DNA of 11,816 bases from Anaerolineales bacterium. GTDB taxonomy: Bacteria; Chloroflexota; Anaerolineae; Anaerolineales; Villigracilaceae. Of the stretch, positions 1-5,616 are shown piece after piece. The translations under genes and the position numbers were made by a program. Where the stretch lies: contig JAICRQ010000058.1 in assembly GCA_025966435.1 (NCBI GenBank), positions 1 through 11,816 of the forward strand, in the 5' to 3' direction. Position 1 is the stretch's first letter, and the number at the start of each line of letters is the position of its first letter. The notes beneath the pieces were generated by a model, which was not told the origin of the DNA, ran no database searches, and saw nothing but the letters and a program-made list of their open reading frames with translations.

Positions 1-90
1 GCAGTGGAGGGCGTGGAAGCGGGCCTGACGTTCAATGAAGATGGCACATTCTCCGGCACGTCTGGCTGTAACGGCCTCGGCGGTGATTAA
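1..90 (+). pseudogene. META-domain protein, upstream fragment ending at an in-frame TAA (runs off the window start)
   Basis: Frame 1 is open from the window edge and encodes a META-domain repeat with the hallmark Gly-Cys-Asn (Cys codon at 67-69). It then reaches TAA at 88-90. The same frame resumes immediately and continues without another stop to 1359, completing this repeat, including its second conserved Cys at 145-147. In the three downstream repeats the matching codon is Tyr (TAC at 451, TAT at 811, TAC at 1174), so a single C-to-A or T-to-A change, or a base-call error, explains the stop. The gene start lies outside the window, so a signal peptide cannot be assessed. I read this and the next feature as one broken gene; programmed readthrough is possible but unsupported. 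Confidence 0.7.
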
Positions 91-138
91 AGCGCGGAAG
101 GTAACCAGATCAACTTTGGCGAAGTTGTTTCGACCCTG

Positions 139-1359
139 ATGGCTTGTGAAGATCCCATCATGAGGCAGGAAGAGTCCGCCCATAAAGTCATGACCGGCAC
201 AGCTACTTATACGGTCGAAGGCGATACCTTGACGATCACCAACAATGATACGGTGCTGGTATTCACACGCAGCACACTGAGCACCGAAGAGGCTTCCGAA
301 TCGGTTTCACTTACCGGCGCCTGGACGCTGACTTCCTACGGCCCTACGGACACGCCGACACTCGCGGTCGAGAGCGCGAATGCAGAGCTCACCTTTAATG
401 AAGACGGCACTGTGAGCGGCAGCTCTGGCTGTAACAGCCTCAACGGCGACTACAGTGTGGAAGGTGACCAGGTCACATTTGGCGCGATTGTTTCGACGCG
501 GATGGCCTGTGACGGCGCGATCATGGCGCAGGAAGCGGCTGTCCTTAACGTACTGACCGGTACTGCTTCGTATAAAGTTGAGGGCGATCTCCTGACCATT
601 ACGAAGGATAGCAATGTGCTGGTGTTGACCCGAGGGGTAGAAAGCACCGGCGAGCTGGAAGGCACCGACCTCCTCGGCGCATGGAATTTGACTTCCTATG
701 GGACTACGGAAGCGCAATCTCCCGCCCTGGCGGATGTGCAAGCGGGACTGACATTTAACGAAGATGGCACTGTCACGGGGACCTCTGGCTGTAACCAGTT
801 CAGCGGCACCTATAAGGTTGATGGAAATGAGATCGCATTCAATGAGATTGTTTCAACGCTGATGTTATGTGACACGCCTCTCATGGAACAAGAAGAGGCA
901 ATGTCTCAGATGCTGTCCGAATTGACTGCGTACCGGATCGAAGGGAATACGCTCTCGATCGTGAAAAATGGCATGATGCTGGTATTCACACGCGACACCC
1001 TGGGCACAGAAGAGCCTTCAGAGCTAGTTTCTCTTACAGGCACCTGGAAGTTGACCTCGTCTGGAACTGCCGATACGCTCTCTTCTGCCCTGGCGGATGT
1101 GGAAGCCAATCTCTCTTTCAATGAGGATGGTACCGTAACGGGTACTTCCGGCTGCAACGAGTTCGGCGGTGATTACACCGTGGAAGGCGACCAGATCACG
1201 TTCAACGAGATCGTCTCGACGCTGAAACTGTGCGATACCCCTCTGATGGGTCAGGAAGAAGCGATGCAGCAAGTGTTGACGGAAACGGCTGACTATCAGA
1301 TCGAAGGCAATACACTGACAATTACCAATAACGACCGGGTGCTGGTGCTGACACGCTAA
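139..1359 (+). CDS. Tandem META-domain (HslJ-like) repeat protein, C-terminal part
   Basis: The 406 residues hold the second half of one META domain (residues 1-44) and three complete ones beginning near residues 58, 178 and 299, a period of about 120 residues (360-363 bp). Each full domain has an LTG/LLG-(A/T)-W opening, a beta strand with FNEDGTV, a (T/S)SGCN motif, and an ST-(R/L)-x-x-C motif. The Cys pairs are C98/C124, C218/C244 and C339/C365, always 26 apart, which could form one disulfide per domain. Each domain ends in an LVFTR or LVLTR strand. META domains occur in HslJ and in secreted or lipoprotein stress proteins; the role here is unknown. ATG 139 has no ribosome-binding site and lies inside a domain, so it is probably not the natural start: the frame is the continuation of the gene broken at 88-90. 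DNA similarity between units points to recent tandem duplication. Confidence 0.8.
   Translation: MACEDPIMRQEESAHKVMTGTATYTVEGDTLTITNNDTVLVFTRSTLSTEEASESVSLTGAWTLTSYGPTDTPTLAVESANAELTFNEDGTVSGSSGCNSLNGDYSVEGDQVTFGAIVSTRMACDGAIMAQEAAVLNVLTGTASYKVEGDLLTITKDSNVLVLTRGVESTGELEGTDLLGAWNLTSYGTTEAQSPALADVQAGLTFNEDGTVTGTSGCNQFSGTYKVDGNEIAFNEIVSTLMLCDTPLMEQEEAMSQMLSELTAYRIEGNTLSIVKNGMMLVFTRDTLGTEEPSELVSLTGTWKLTSSGTADTLSSALADVEANLSFNEDGTVTGTSGCNEFGGDYTVEGDQITFNEIVSTLKLCDTPLMGQEEAMQQVLTETADYQIEGNTLTITNNDRVLVLTR
310..1359 (+). repeat. Three full tandem coding repeats of about 360 bp (META units)
   Basis: Units start near 310, 670 and 1033, with a fourth partial unit before 310. Equivalent positions recur every 360-363 bp; for example the Tyr/stop codon falls at 88, 451, 811 and 1174. 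Short blocks such as AATGAAGATGGCAC and GTGCTGGTATTCACACG recur nearly unchanged between units, so the duplication is visible at DNA level as well as in the protein. Confidence 0.8.
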
Positions 1360-1376
1360 AGCTACACATCTAAAAA

Positions 1377-1415
1377 ATCAAAAAGCGACCGCGCGTTTTG
1401 CGGTCGCTTTTTGAT
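1377..1415. terminator. Bidirectional intrinsic terminator between convergent genes
   Basis: A perfect 16-bp inverted repeat (1377-1392 with 1400-1415) closes a 7-nt loop. The GCGACCGC core is flanked by an A-run on the left and a T-run on the right, so it works as a Rho-independent terminator from either side. It sits between the META gene ending at 1359 (+) and the gene ending at 1426 (-), so it can serve both transcripts. Confidence 0.9.
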
Positions 1416-1425
1416 TCCTGATGTC

Positions 1426-1761
1426 TTACTCCGCGTTGTACCTGCCTTCGGCAAGGACAGTCTCAGCATATTTGACCTGCAGGACTTGCCCGGCTTTTAT
1501 AACAGGGATTCCTGAAGCACTATCGTTTTCAAGATCAACTTTAGCTCTATTATTTTTTACAGGTAGTCGCAGCATCCAATGACCATCGCGCCACAGATCG
1601 ATTTCGCTGTTATCAGGAAGAGGAATATCCCGGAGTGAAATCTTGAAGCGGTACGTTCCATCGCCATAATACTTCCATTCCGATTTGCCACGCACATTCG
1701 AACCTGGCTCAACAGGATGAAAATGCGCCTCGAATTCCTGAAGGACAGACCTGAATCTCAT
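1426..1761 (-). CDS. Conserved-looking small beta-rich protein of unknown function
   Basis: I do not recognise the family. The 111-residue product has no signal peptide, membrane segment or Cys. Its pattern of alternating hydrophobic strands (WKYYGDGTYRFKISL, DLWRDGHWMLRLPV, VLQVKYAETVLAEGRY) suggests an all-beta fold. Its ATG (1759-1761) lies two bases after the stop codon of the acyl-CoA dehydrogenase gene and has no strong Shine-Dalgarno of its own, so it is probably translated by coupling from the same mRNA. It ends just before the shared bidirectional terminator. The tight linkage suggests co-expression with the dehydrogenase, but nothing in the sequence shows a functional link. Confidence 0.7.
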   Translation of the reverse strand: MRFRSVLQEFEAHFHPVEPGSNVRGKSEWKYYGDGTYRFKISLRDIPLPDNSEIDLWRDGHWMLRLPVKNNRAKVDLENDSASGIPVIKAGQVLQVKYAETVLAEGRYNAE

Positions 1762-1763
1762 CT

Positions 1764-2915
1764 TTATTCACTCGCCAGTACATGCCGCGCGATGACCAGC
1801 CTCTGGATCTCGCTTGTCCCTTCGCCGATAGTCATCAAACGGGCATCGCGATACATGCGTTCCACGGGATATTCACTCGAGTAGCCATACCCGCCGTGGA
1901 TCTGAATGGCGTTGCGGGTGACGCGTTCCGCCATTTCGGTGGCGAACATCTTTGCCATGGCGGCTTCCTTGTTGTAGTTTCGTCCCTGCTCTTTGAGCCA
2001 GGCGGTCTTATAGAGCATTGTGCGCGCAATCTCGATCTCGGTCGCTGCATCTGCCAGCATCCACTGGATGGCTTGCTGGTCCGCGATCGGGTTGCCGAAG
2101 GCTTTGCGCTCTCTTGCATAGTTGACGGCATGCTCGAAAGCCGCCTGTGCCAACCCGACCGAGATCGCGCCGATTCCAATTCGACCTCCATCGAGCGTCG
2201 CAAGCGTTTGTTGTAATCCCCTTCCCTCCTCGCCGATTAAGTTGTCCAGTGGGATGCGTACATCTTCGTATGTCACGGCATGGGTAGGGGAACCGTGCAA
2301 TCCCATCTTCTTTTCGGCGGGACCAATTCTCAGGCCGCGCGAGTCGGTGGGGACGATGATCTGGCTTAGCGAACGGGAGCCGCCAGCCGGGTCTGTGCGA
2401 ACGAGGGTGATGATGTATTCGGCGATGGAGGCGTTGGTACACCACATCTTCGCGCCGCTGATGACCCATTCGTTCCCATCTTTCACAGCTCTGGTCACAA
2501 CTCCACCCTGCAGGTCAGAGCCCGCACCGGGCTCCGTAAGCGCAAGGGCGCCGAGCTTGTTCCTTCCGCTCGCCACGAGGGGAAGCCAGTTTGTTTTGAG
2601 TTCTTCACTGTCATATAAGACGATCGGAGTTGTGCCCAGCCCATTGTGCGCGGCAATCGCCAGCGCGGTGGAGCCGCATCCCCAGGCAATTTCTTCGATG
2701 GCGATCGCCGCGCTGATGGAGTCTACGCCAGCACCACCGTATTCCTCCGGGATGTTCAAGCTGAGCAGTCCCAGCGGGCCCATTTTGCGTACGGCATCCC
2801 AGTTGAATTCGCCTGTCACATCCACGTCATGGGCTCTGGGCTGCACTTCCTTCGCGACGAATTCATGAACTGTTTTCTGCCAGATTTTTTGCTCTTCGGT
2901 TAAGTCGAAATCCAT
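1764..2915 (-). CDS. Acyl-CoA dehydrogenase (short-chain/butyryl-CoA type family)
   Basis: This FAD flavoenzyme oxidises acyl-CoA to trans-2-enoyl-CoA and passes electrons to electron-transfer flavoprotein, in fatty-acid or branched amino-acid breakdown. The 383-residue length is normal for the family. Visible motifs are ALTEPGAGSD (family signature 1, FAD/substrate loop), a WCTN segment, and the C-terminal QIHGGYGYSSEYPVERMYRD (signature 2). The catalytic-base Glu lies in IGEGTSEIQR, at about residue 365. The frame opens 13 codons further upstream (to 2954), but ATG at 2915 is preceded by AAGGAG (2925-2930) with a 9-nt spacer and begins with the typical MDFDLTEEQ, so I choose 2915. The exact substrate cannot be read from sequence. 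It is first in a two-gene unit with the small protein downstream. Confidence 0.92.
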   Translation of the reverse strand: MDFDLTEEQKIWQKTVHEFVAKEVQPRAHDVDVTGEFNWDAVRKMGPLGLLSLNIPEEYGGAGVDSISAAIAIEEIAWGCGSTALAIAAHNGLGTTPIVLYDSEELKTNWLPLVASGRNKLGALALTEPGAGSDLQGGVVTRAVKDGNEWVISGAKMWCTNASIAEYIITLVRTDPAGGSRSLSQIIVPTDSRGLRIGPAEKKMGLHGSPTHAVTYEDVRIPLDNLIGEEGRGLQQTLATLDGGRIGIGAISVGLAQAAFEHAVNYARERKAFGNPIADQQAIQWMLADAATEIEIARTMLYKTAWLKEQGRNYNKEAAMAKMFATEMAERVTRNAIQIHGGYGYSSEYPVERMYRDARLMTIGEGTSEIQRLVIARHVLASE

Positions 2916-3072
2916 CCTCTCAGACTCCTTTTTGAATTGTCTGCGTATGAACATGATTCACATACTAACTAAAGTATATCCCGCTTATATCGAAAATACA
3001 TACAAGCAATCATCTGAATACTACAGCGTATCGCAGAGCACCATCAACTCTGCCATTGTGAAATAGTAAAAA

Positions 3073-3101
3073 TTGTTTACAGAATCTATAAACAGTATCA
3101 T
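3073..3101 (+). promoter_or_regulatory. Candidate sigma70 promoter for the small-ORF/cyclophilin unit
   Basis: TTGTTT (3073-3078) and TATCAT (3096-3101) are 17 bp apart; the -10 matches consensus at 5 of 6 positions and the -35 is weak. The start point would be about 3108, some 25 nt before the small ORF at 3134. An inverted repeat TGTTTA (3074-3079) / TAAACA (3089-3094) overlaps the promoter and could be an operator. Confidence 0.4.
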
Positions 3102-3133
3102 GTAAAATAGAGCCGGATTCGAGGAAAGAAATT

Positions 3134-3214
3134 ATGGATCAGCAGCAATATGCCTCACTCACCGAGGTGACCGGTCGCAGGAAGGTGGACATTCTTGAAA
3201 GTTACTTTAGATAG
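3134..3214 (+). CDS. Putative 26-codon small ORF upstream of the cyclophilin gene
   Basis: ATG at 3134 is preceded by GAGGAAAG (3121-3128) at reasonable spacing and reads MDQQQYASLTEVTGRRKVDI before ending LESYFR and TAG. It is hydrophilic with no known motif. It overlaps the next small ORF by 20 nt in the +1 frame. It could be a true microprotein, a leader peptide, or the first half of a single gene of about 51 codons that suffered a frameshift. Confidence 0.35.
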   Translation: MDQQQYASLTEVTGRRKVDILESYFR

Positions 3215-3287
3215 GAAGAGAGCGATTACGAGAGCACGTGAGTTATTGAAATCATTTGATGAAAGCTATAACGATACAGAGGAGTAA
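3195..3287 (+). CDS. Putative 30-codon small ORF (TTG start) overlapping the previous one
   Basis: The frame opens after a stop at 3168-3170 and ends with TAA at 3285-3287, inside the ribosome-binding region of the cyclophilin gene. TTG at 3195 has AGGAAGG (3179-3185) 9 nt upstream. The peptide is charged (KVTLDRKRAITRARELLKSF, then DESYNDTEE) and looks helical. Its terminal GAG-GAG-TAA doubles as the Shine-Dalgarno for the next gene, so termination could feed initiation there. It may instead be the second half of a frameshifted gene beginning at 3134. Confidence 0.3.
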   Translation: MKVTLDRKRAITRARELLKSFDESYNDTEE

Positions 3288-3293
3288 CTAAAT

Positions 3294-3998
3294 ATGGCAA
3301 GTAAAAAGCAGATCGAAGCGCGCGAGCGTGCACGGAAGAAGCAACAAACGGATCGTACAATTCAGACTACTGGAGTCGTTGTCCTCGTGTTGATTGTTGC
3401 CGGGATTATCTGGCTCGTATGGTCTGGAGGAAGGTCCAACGAAACAACGACTCCGCCAGAAGGGAACGTTGCCTCTCCCGAAGGCGCTGTTGAGCAATAT
3501 GACGCCGCACCGCCTATGACTATCGATGTGAGCAAACAGTATTTTGCAACCTTCCAAATGGCGAACGGCGGCGAGTTTGTCGTGCAGCTTTTCCCGGATA
3601 AAGCACCGGTAACTGTGAATAATTTTGTCTATCTCGCACAAAACGGGTTTTACGATGGCACAACCTTCCACCGTGTGCTGGATGGGTTCATGGCACAGGG
3701 CGGCGACCCAACGGGCACTGGCGGGGGTGGTCCGGGGTACCAGTTTGAGGATGAGTTCAGCGACCTGGCGTTTGACAAACCCGGGCTGCTTGCGATGGCA
3801 AATTCGGGTCCCAATACGAATGGCAGCCAATTCTTTATTACGTATGTACCCACGCCGCATCTTAATGGGCTGCATACCATTTTTGGTGAAGTGATCGAAG
3901 GCATGGATGTGGTCGAGGGGATTACACGGCGAGACCCGAATCAAAACCCCGATTTCCAGGGTGATGCGATCGAGACAATTACGATTACCGAAGAATAA
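3294..3998 (+). CDS. Membrane-anchored peptidyl-prolyl cis-trans isomerase (cyclophilin type)
   Basis: This 234-residue protein has a Lys/Arg-rich cytoplasmic start (residues 1-21), one membrane segment (about 27-43, [17 protein letters not shown]), a Ser/Pro/Glu linker to about residue 75, and a cyclophilin domain (about 80-232). Catalytic-site residues are visible: R127 in FHRV, F132 and Q135 in GFMAQGGD, and [10 protein letters not shown] (172-181). The residue matching the cyclosporin-contact Trp of human CypA is His (PHLNGLH), so low cyclosporin sensitivity is expected. Positive-inside topology puts the catalytic domain outside the membrane, suggesting folding of exported proteins. ATG 3294 has AGAGGAG (3278-3284) 9 nt upstream. 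Confidence 0.93.
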   Translation: MASKKQIEARERARKKQQTDRTIQTTGVVVLVLIVAGIIWLVWSGGRSNETTTPPEGNVASPEGAVEQYDAAPPMTIDVSKQYFATFQMANGGEFVVQLFPDKAPVTVNNFVYLAQNGFYDGTTFHRVLDGFMAQGGDPTGTGGGGPGYQFEDEFSDLAFDKPGLLAMANSGPNTNGSQFFITYVPTPHLNGLHTIFGEVIEGMDVVEGITRRDPNQNPDFQGDAIETITITEE

Positions 3999-4010
3999 AT
4001 ACAAATGTTG

Positions 4011-4101
4011 TGCCAGCAGTTGCACTGCTGGCAGGCGACACGATTTGCCAAGCAAATCGAATTGCGTACGGCGCGAAGCGCCAGTCCCCGTGGGACTGGC
4101 G
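4011..4101. repeat. Cluster of four consecutive small hairpins (palindromic repeat element)
   Basis: Four perfect inverted repeats follow one another: 4011-4020/4024-4033 (10 bp, loop TGC), 4041-4048/4052-4059 (8 bp, loop CAA), 4070-4074/4078-4082 (5 bp, loop GAA) and 4079-4088/4092-4101 (10 bp, loop CGT). All loops are three bases, and the third and fourth stems overlap. It lies between convergent genes, 12 nt after the cyclophilin stop. The design resembles dispersed palindromic (REP/MITE-like) elements; transcript-end protection is another possibility. Confidence 0.7.
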
Positions 4102-4125
4102 TCATATCTCCATAACAGAAAACAA

Positions 4126-4151
4126 AAAAGCGACTCAAACGAGTCGCTTTT
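4126..4151. terminator. Bidirectional intrinsic terminator
   Basis: AAAAGCGACTC (4126-4136) pairs perfectly with GAGTCGCTTTT (4141-4151) around an AAAC loop. A-rich and T-rich flanks allow termination from either side. It lies between the cyclophilin gene (+) and the DUF59 gene (-), both of which run toward it. Confidence 0.88.
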
Positions 4152-4170
4152 ATTTACGAAAGTTCAAAAC

Positions 4171-4518
4171 CTAGGCGTACATACCCCAATCCAACGCGGA
4201 CGGGTCTTCCATCATCGAAAAGTCCCACATGTCCATACCCATTTCAATGGTAACGGGCATGTCCAGGCCTTCCACAGCCTTGGCTTTGGTCATCTCGATC
4301 ATTGCAGGACCGTAGGGACAAAACGGCGTGGTCAGGATCATTTTCACGCGTGCGATGTCGTTCTCGATCTCGATGTCGCGCACCAGACCCAACTGGATGA
4401 TGTTCATCCCGATCTCAGGGTCCACGACTTCAGAGAGTTTCTCTCGCGCAAGCTTTACCTTGTCCGGATGTGTTGTGTGGATGGTCCACTGGATTTCATT
4501 AACAGTTTCTTCAGTCAT
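4171..4518 (-). CDS. MIP18/DUF59 family metal-sulfur cluster assembly factor (SufT-like)
   Basis: The 115-residue product matches the DUF59/MIP18 family in size and motifs: VDPEIGMNIIQLGLV (residues 31-46, with the characteristic Asp-Pro-Glu) and TTPFCPYGP (63-71) with the family's reactive Cys at 67. Such proteins (SufT, PaaD-like, eukaryotic CIA2) help mature or transfer Fe-S clusters to target proteins. Two ATGs are adjacent (4521 and 4518); GAGGAA lies directly against the first, so the second, with 3-5 nt spacing, is more likely. It follows sufR on the same strand with a 15-nt gap, so they are probably co-transcribed. The Met-rich C-terminal tail (MGMDMWDFSMM) is unusual. PaaD-like activity in another pathway is the alternative, but suf context favours a SufT role. 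Confidence 0.85.
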   Translation of the reverse strand: MTEETVNEIQWTIHTTHPDKVKLAREKLSEVVDPEIGMNIIQLGLVRDIEIENDIARVKMILTTPFCPYGPAMIEMTKAKAVEGLDMPVTIEMGMDMWDFSMMEDPSALDWGMYA

Positions 4519-4533
4519 CATTTCCTCGAAAAT

Positions 4534-5157
4534 TTAGTTTTTTACTGCGGCAGGTTGCACCACGTACGTGCAGTGTGCTCCGCCATCTAAAATACACTGA
4601 ACCTTGTTGGCAGGCAGGGCAAGCATTTTGGAAATCAACGTCTGATCCATGGTACAAACTTCAGGATGCGCAACGCCAAGCTGGTAGTACGGACAGGAGA
4701 TCTCATGGATTTGATACTCGCTGCCTTTCTTCTCCCATTCTACCGTAAAGCCTTCCTGCGCAAGCAATTCCTTCACAAACTCCAGCCGCTCTTCCATGCT
4801 CAAACCCTGGATCTGGCTCGAATATTCCTTCGCCAAATCTTCCGCGACCTGGCTGAACAGCTGGCTCACCACCGGCGCGGGCATGGTCTCTTTCATCTGC
4901 GTCAATAGACGCGTAGTCAGACGCAGATATTTCGTGGGGAAGCGCTCCATCCCATCTTGGGTAAGCGAATACACAAGTCTTGGGCGTCCCACACCATGCC
5001 GTACTTCGTCCGCCTCGATCAACCCTTCCATTTGCAGGTTTGTCAAATGGTGGCGAACAGAGATGGGGTTGATCTCCACCGCCTCGGCAAGTTCGTTGAT
5101 GGTGATTCGCGGCCGGCGGAGCAGTGTCTGCAGGATCTTATCTTTCGTGCTTTTCAT
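4534..5157 (-). CDS. sufR: SufR-type Fe-S-sensing winged-helix transcriptional repressor
   Basis: The 207-residue protein has an N-terminal winged helix (helix-turn-helix about 19-40, NELAEAVEINPISVRHHLTN; wing GRPRLVYSL, 58-65), a middle helical dimer segment, and a C-terminal domain with C155, C168, C188 and C196. The spacing C155-X12-C168-X27-C196 agrees with the cluster ligands I recall from mycobacterial SufR; C188 is extra. Holo-SufR represses suf genes and is relieved when clusters are scarce. It is divergent from sufC. The frame can be extended to a TTG at 5193, but that TTG is the start of the -35 box TTGACA, so I place the start at ATG 5157. No Shine-Dalgarno precedes it; the mRNA is probably leaderless. 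Confidence 0.87.
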   Translation of the reverse strand: MKSTKDKILQTLLRRPRITINELAEAVEINPISVRHHLTNLQMEGLIEADEVRHGVGRPRLVYSLTQDGMERFPTKYLRLTTRLLTQMKETMPAPVVSQLFSQVAEDLAKEYSSQIQGLSMEERLEFVKELLAQEGFTVEWEKKGSEYQIHEISCPYYQLGVAHPEVCTMDQTLISKMLALPANKVQCILDGGAHCTYVVQPAAVKN

Positions 5158-5164
5158 GCGAAGG

Positions 5165-5193
5165 AGTATAACAGTGCCTTTTTGGGTTGTCAA
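5165..5193 (-). promoter_or_regulatory. Near-consensus sigma70 promoter of sufR (leaderless start)
   Basis: Read on the minus strand, TTGACA (5193-5188) and TATACT (5170-5165) are separated by exactly 17 bp. The -10 box ends 7 nt before the A of the sufR ATG (5157), so transcription should begin at or within a base or two of the start codon. There is no room for a ribosome-binding site. Confidence 0.8.
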
Positions 5194-5196
5194 TAT

Positions 5197-5220
5197 ACTA
5201 GATAAATATCATAAAAATTC
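5197..5220. promoter_or_regulatory. Candidate SufR operator, copy 1 (beside the sufR promoter)
   Basis: This 24-bp AT-rich element begins ACTAGATAAATATC and lies 3 bp upstream of the sufR -35 box. It matches 5521-5544 at 20 of 24 positions without gaps. The pairing with both divergent suf promoters suggests a shared regulator, most simply SufR. It does not resemble the CAAC-N6-GTTG site described for cyanobacterial SufR. Confidence 0.5.
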
Positions 5221-5297
5221 AATGTCGCGTATCCATCCATGTGCGGGTGGGGCTGGCAGTTTGTGGCCCAGAACGAACGTGAGTGAATGTCAAGACA

Positions 5298-5315
5298 ATC
5301 ACTATGGTGATTGCG
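5298..5315. promoter_or_regulatory. 18-bp palindrome in the suf control region
   Basis: CAATCAC (5298-5304) and GTGATTG (5309-5315) are perfect inverted repeats around TATG. The symmetry and size suit a dimeric regulator. It is about 105 bp upstream of the sufR -35 box and 225 bp upstream of the sufC -35 box, so its target is unclear. Confidence 0.35.
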
Positions 5316-5520
5316 CTGATGCTCCCAAGAGCTAATAAAAGTCTTCTGAGGTGGGTTCTATTCTTCCCAGCGGGTGTTTTCACTATTTTCATTATGCTCT
5401 CATTTCGCTAAAATTTCAATCACCCGTCCTCCTGTAGCAATAAAGTTTTGCGTGTAGCGAAAATAATGTTGGTATTTACATCCTTCCTATGGTGAAAAAC
5501 CACACAAACATTAGCAATAA

Positions 5521-5544
5521 ACTAGAAAAATATGATAAATATTG
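5521..5544. promoter_or_regulatory. Candidate SufR operator, copy 2 (overlapping the sufC -35 box)
   Basis: The element begins ACTAGAAAAATATG and matches 5197-5220 at 20 of 24 positions. Its last three bases overlap the sufC -35 box (5542-5547), a position where a bound protein would block RNA polymerase. Confidence 0.5.
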
Positions 5545-5570
5545 ACTTTTTTCGCTCAATCTGCTATAAT
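5542..5570 (+). promoter_or_regulatory. Near-consensus sigma70 promoter of the sufCBD operon
   Basis: TTGACT (5542-5547) and TATAAT (5565-5570) are 17 bp apart. The start point is expected near 5576-5578, giving a 5' leader of about 40 nt before the sufC ATG at 5617. Confidence 0.82.
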
Positions 5571-5616
5571 TCCGCAGATTGTAAACCCCGCCATTAGGCG
5601 TTTTTCAGGAGAAGGA

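Larger units (their letters stand above)
2916..3293. other. Divergent intergenic region between acyl-CoA dehydrogenase and cyclophilin genes
   Basis: It is AT-rich on the left. On the minus strand, TATACT (2973-2978) could be a -10 box for the dehydrogenase gene, but no good -35 lies at standard spacing. On the plus strand there is a candidate promoter (3073-3101) and two overlapping tiny ORFs (3134-3287). I see no RNA gene in 2980-3070. Confidence 0.6.
5158..5616. other. Divergent sufR-sufC control region
   Basis: This is about 460 bp with no convincing gene. It contains both suf promoters and the two 24-bp elements. It also holds an 18-bp palindrome at 5298-5315, an 8-bp inverted pair TTTCGCTA (5403-5410) / TAGCGAAA (5455-5462), and a 10-bp direct repeat TAGCAATAAA (5435-5444 and 5512-5521). 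A 37-codon ATG frame at 5222-5335 has four Cys but no ribosome-binding site, so it is not called. Confidence 0.65.

Noticed and set aside
2122..2868. 248-residue plus-strand frame opposite the acyl-CoA dehydrogenase
   Set aside because: Antisense shadow of a clear enzyme gene, with low-complexity Ser/Pro-rich translation and no recognisable motif.
3288..4055. 255-residue minus-strand frame opposite the cyclophilin
   Set aside because: Antisense shadow of a well-supported cyclophilin gene, without domain features.
4011..4101. CRISPR array
   Set aside because: The palindromes differ from one another and there are no equal-length direct repeats or spacers.
3907..4590. 227-residue plus-strand frame across the hairpin cluster, terminator and DUF59 gene
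   Set aside because: It crosses two genes on different strands and a terminator, and is His-rich from reading antisense codons.
5222..5335. 37-codon Cys-containing ATG frame in the suf control region
   Set aside because: No ribosome-binding site, it contains the 18-bp palindrome, and nothing supports coding.
5542..5616. N-terminal extension of SufC from TTG 5542
   Set aside because: The TTG is the -35 box of a near-consensus promoter whose start point is downstream, and ATG 5617 has a good Shine-Dalgarno and the conserved SufC start.
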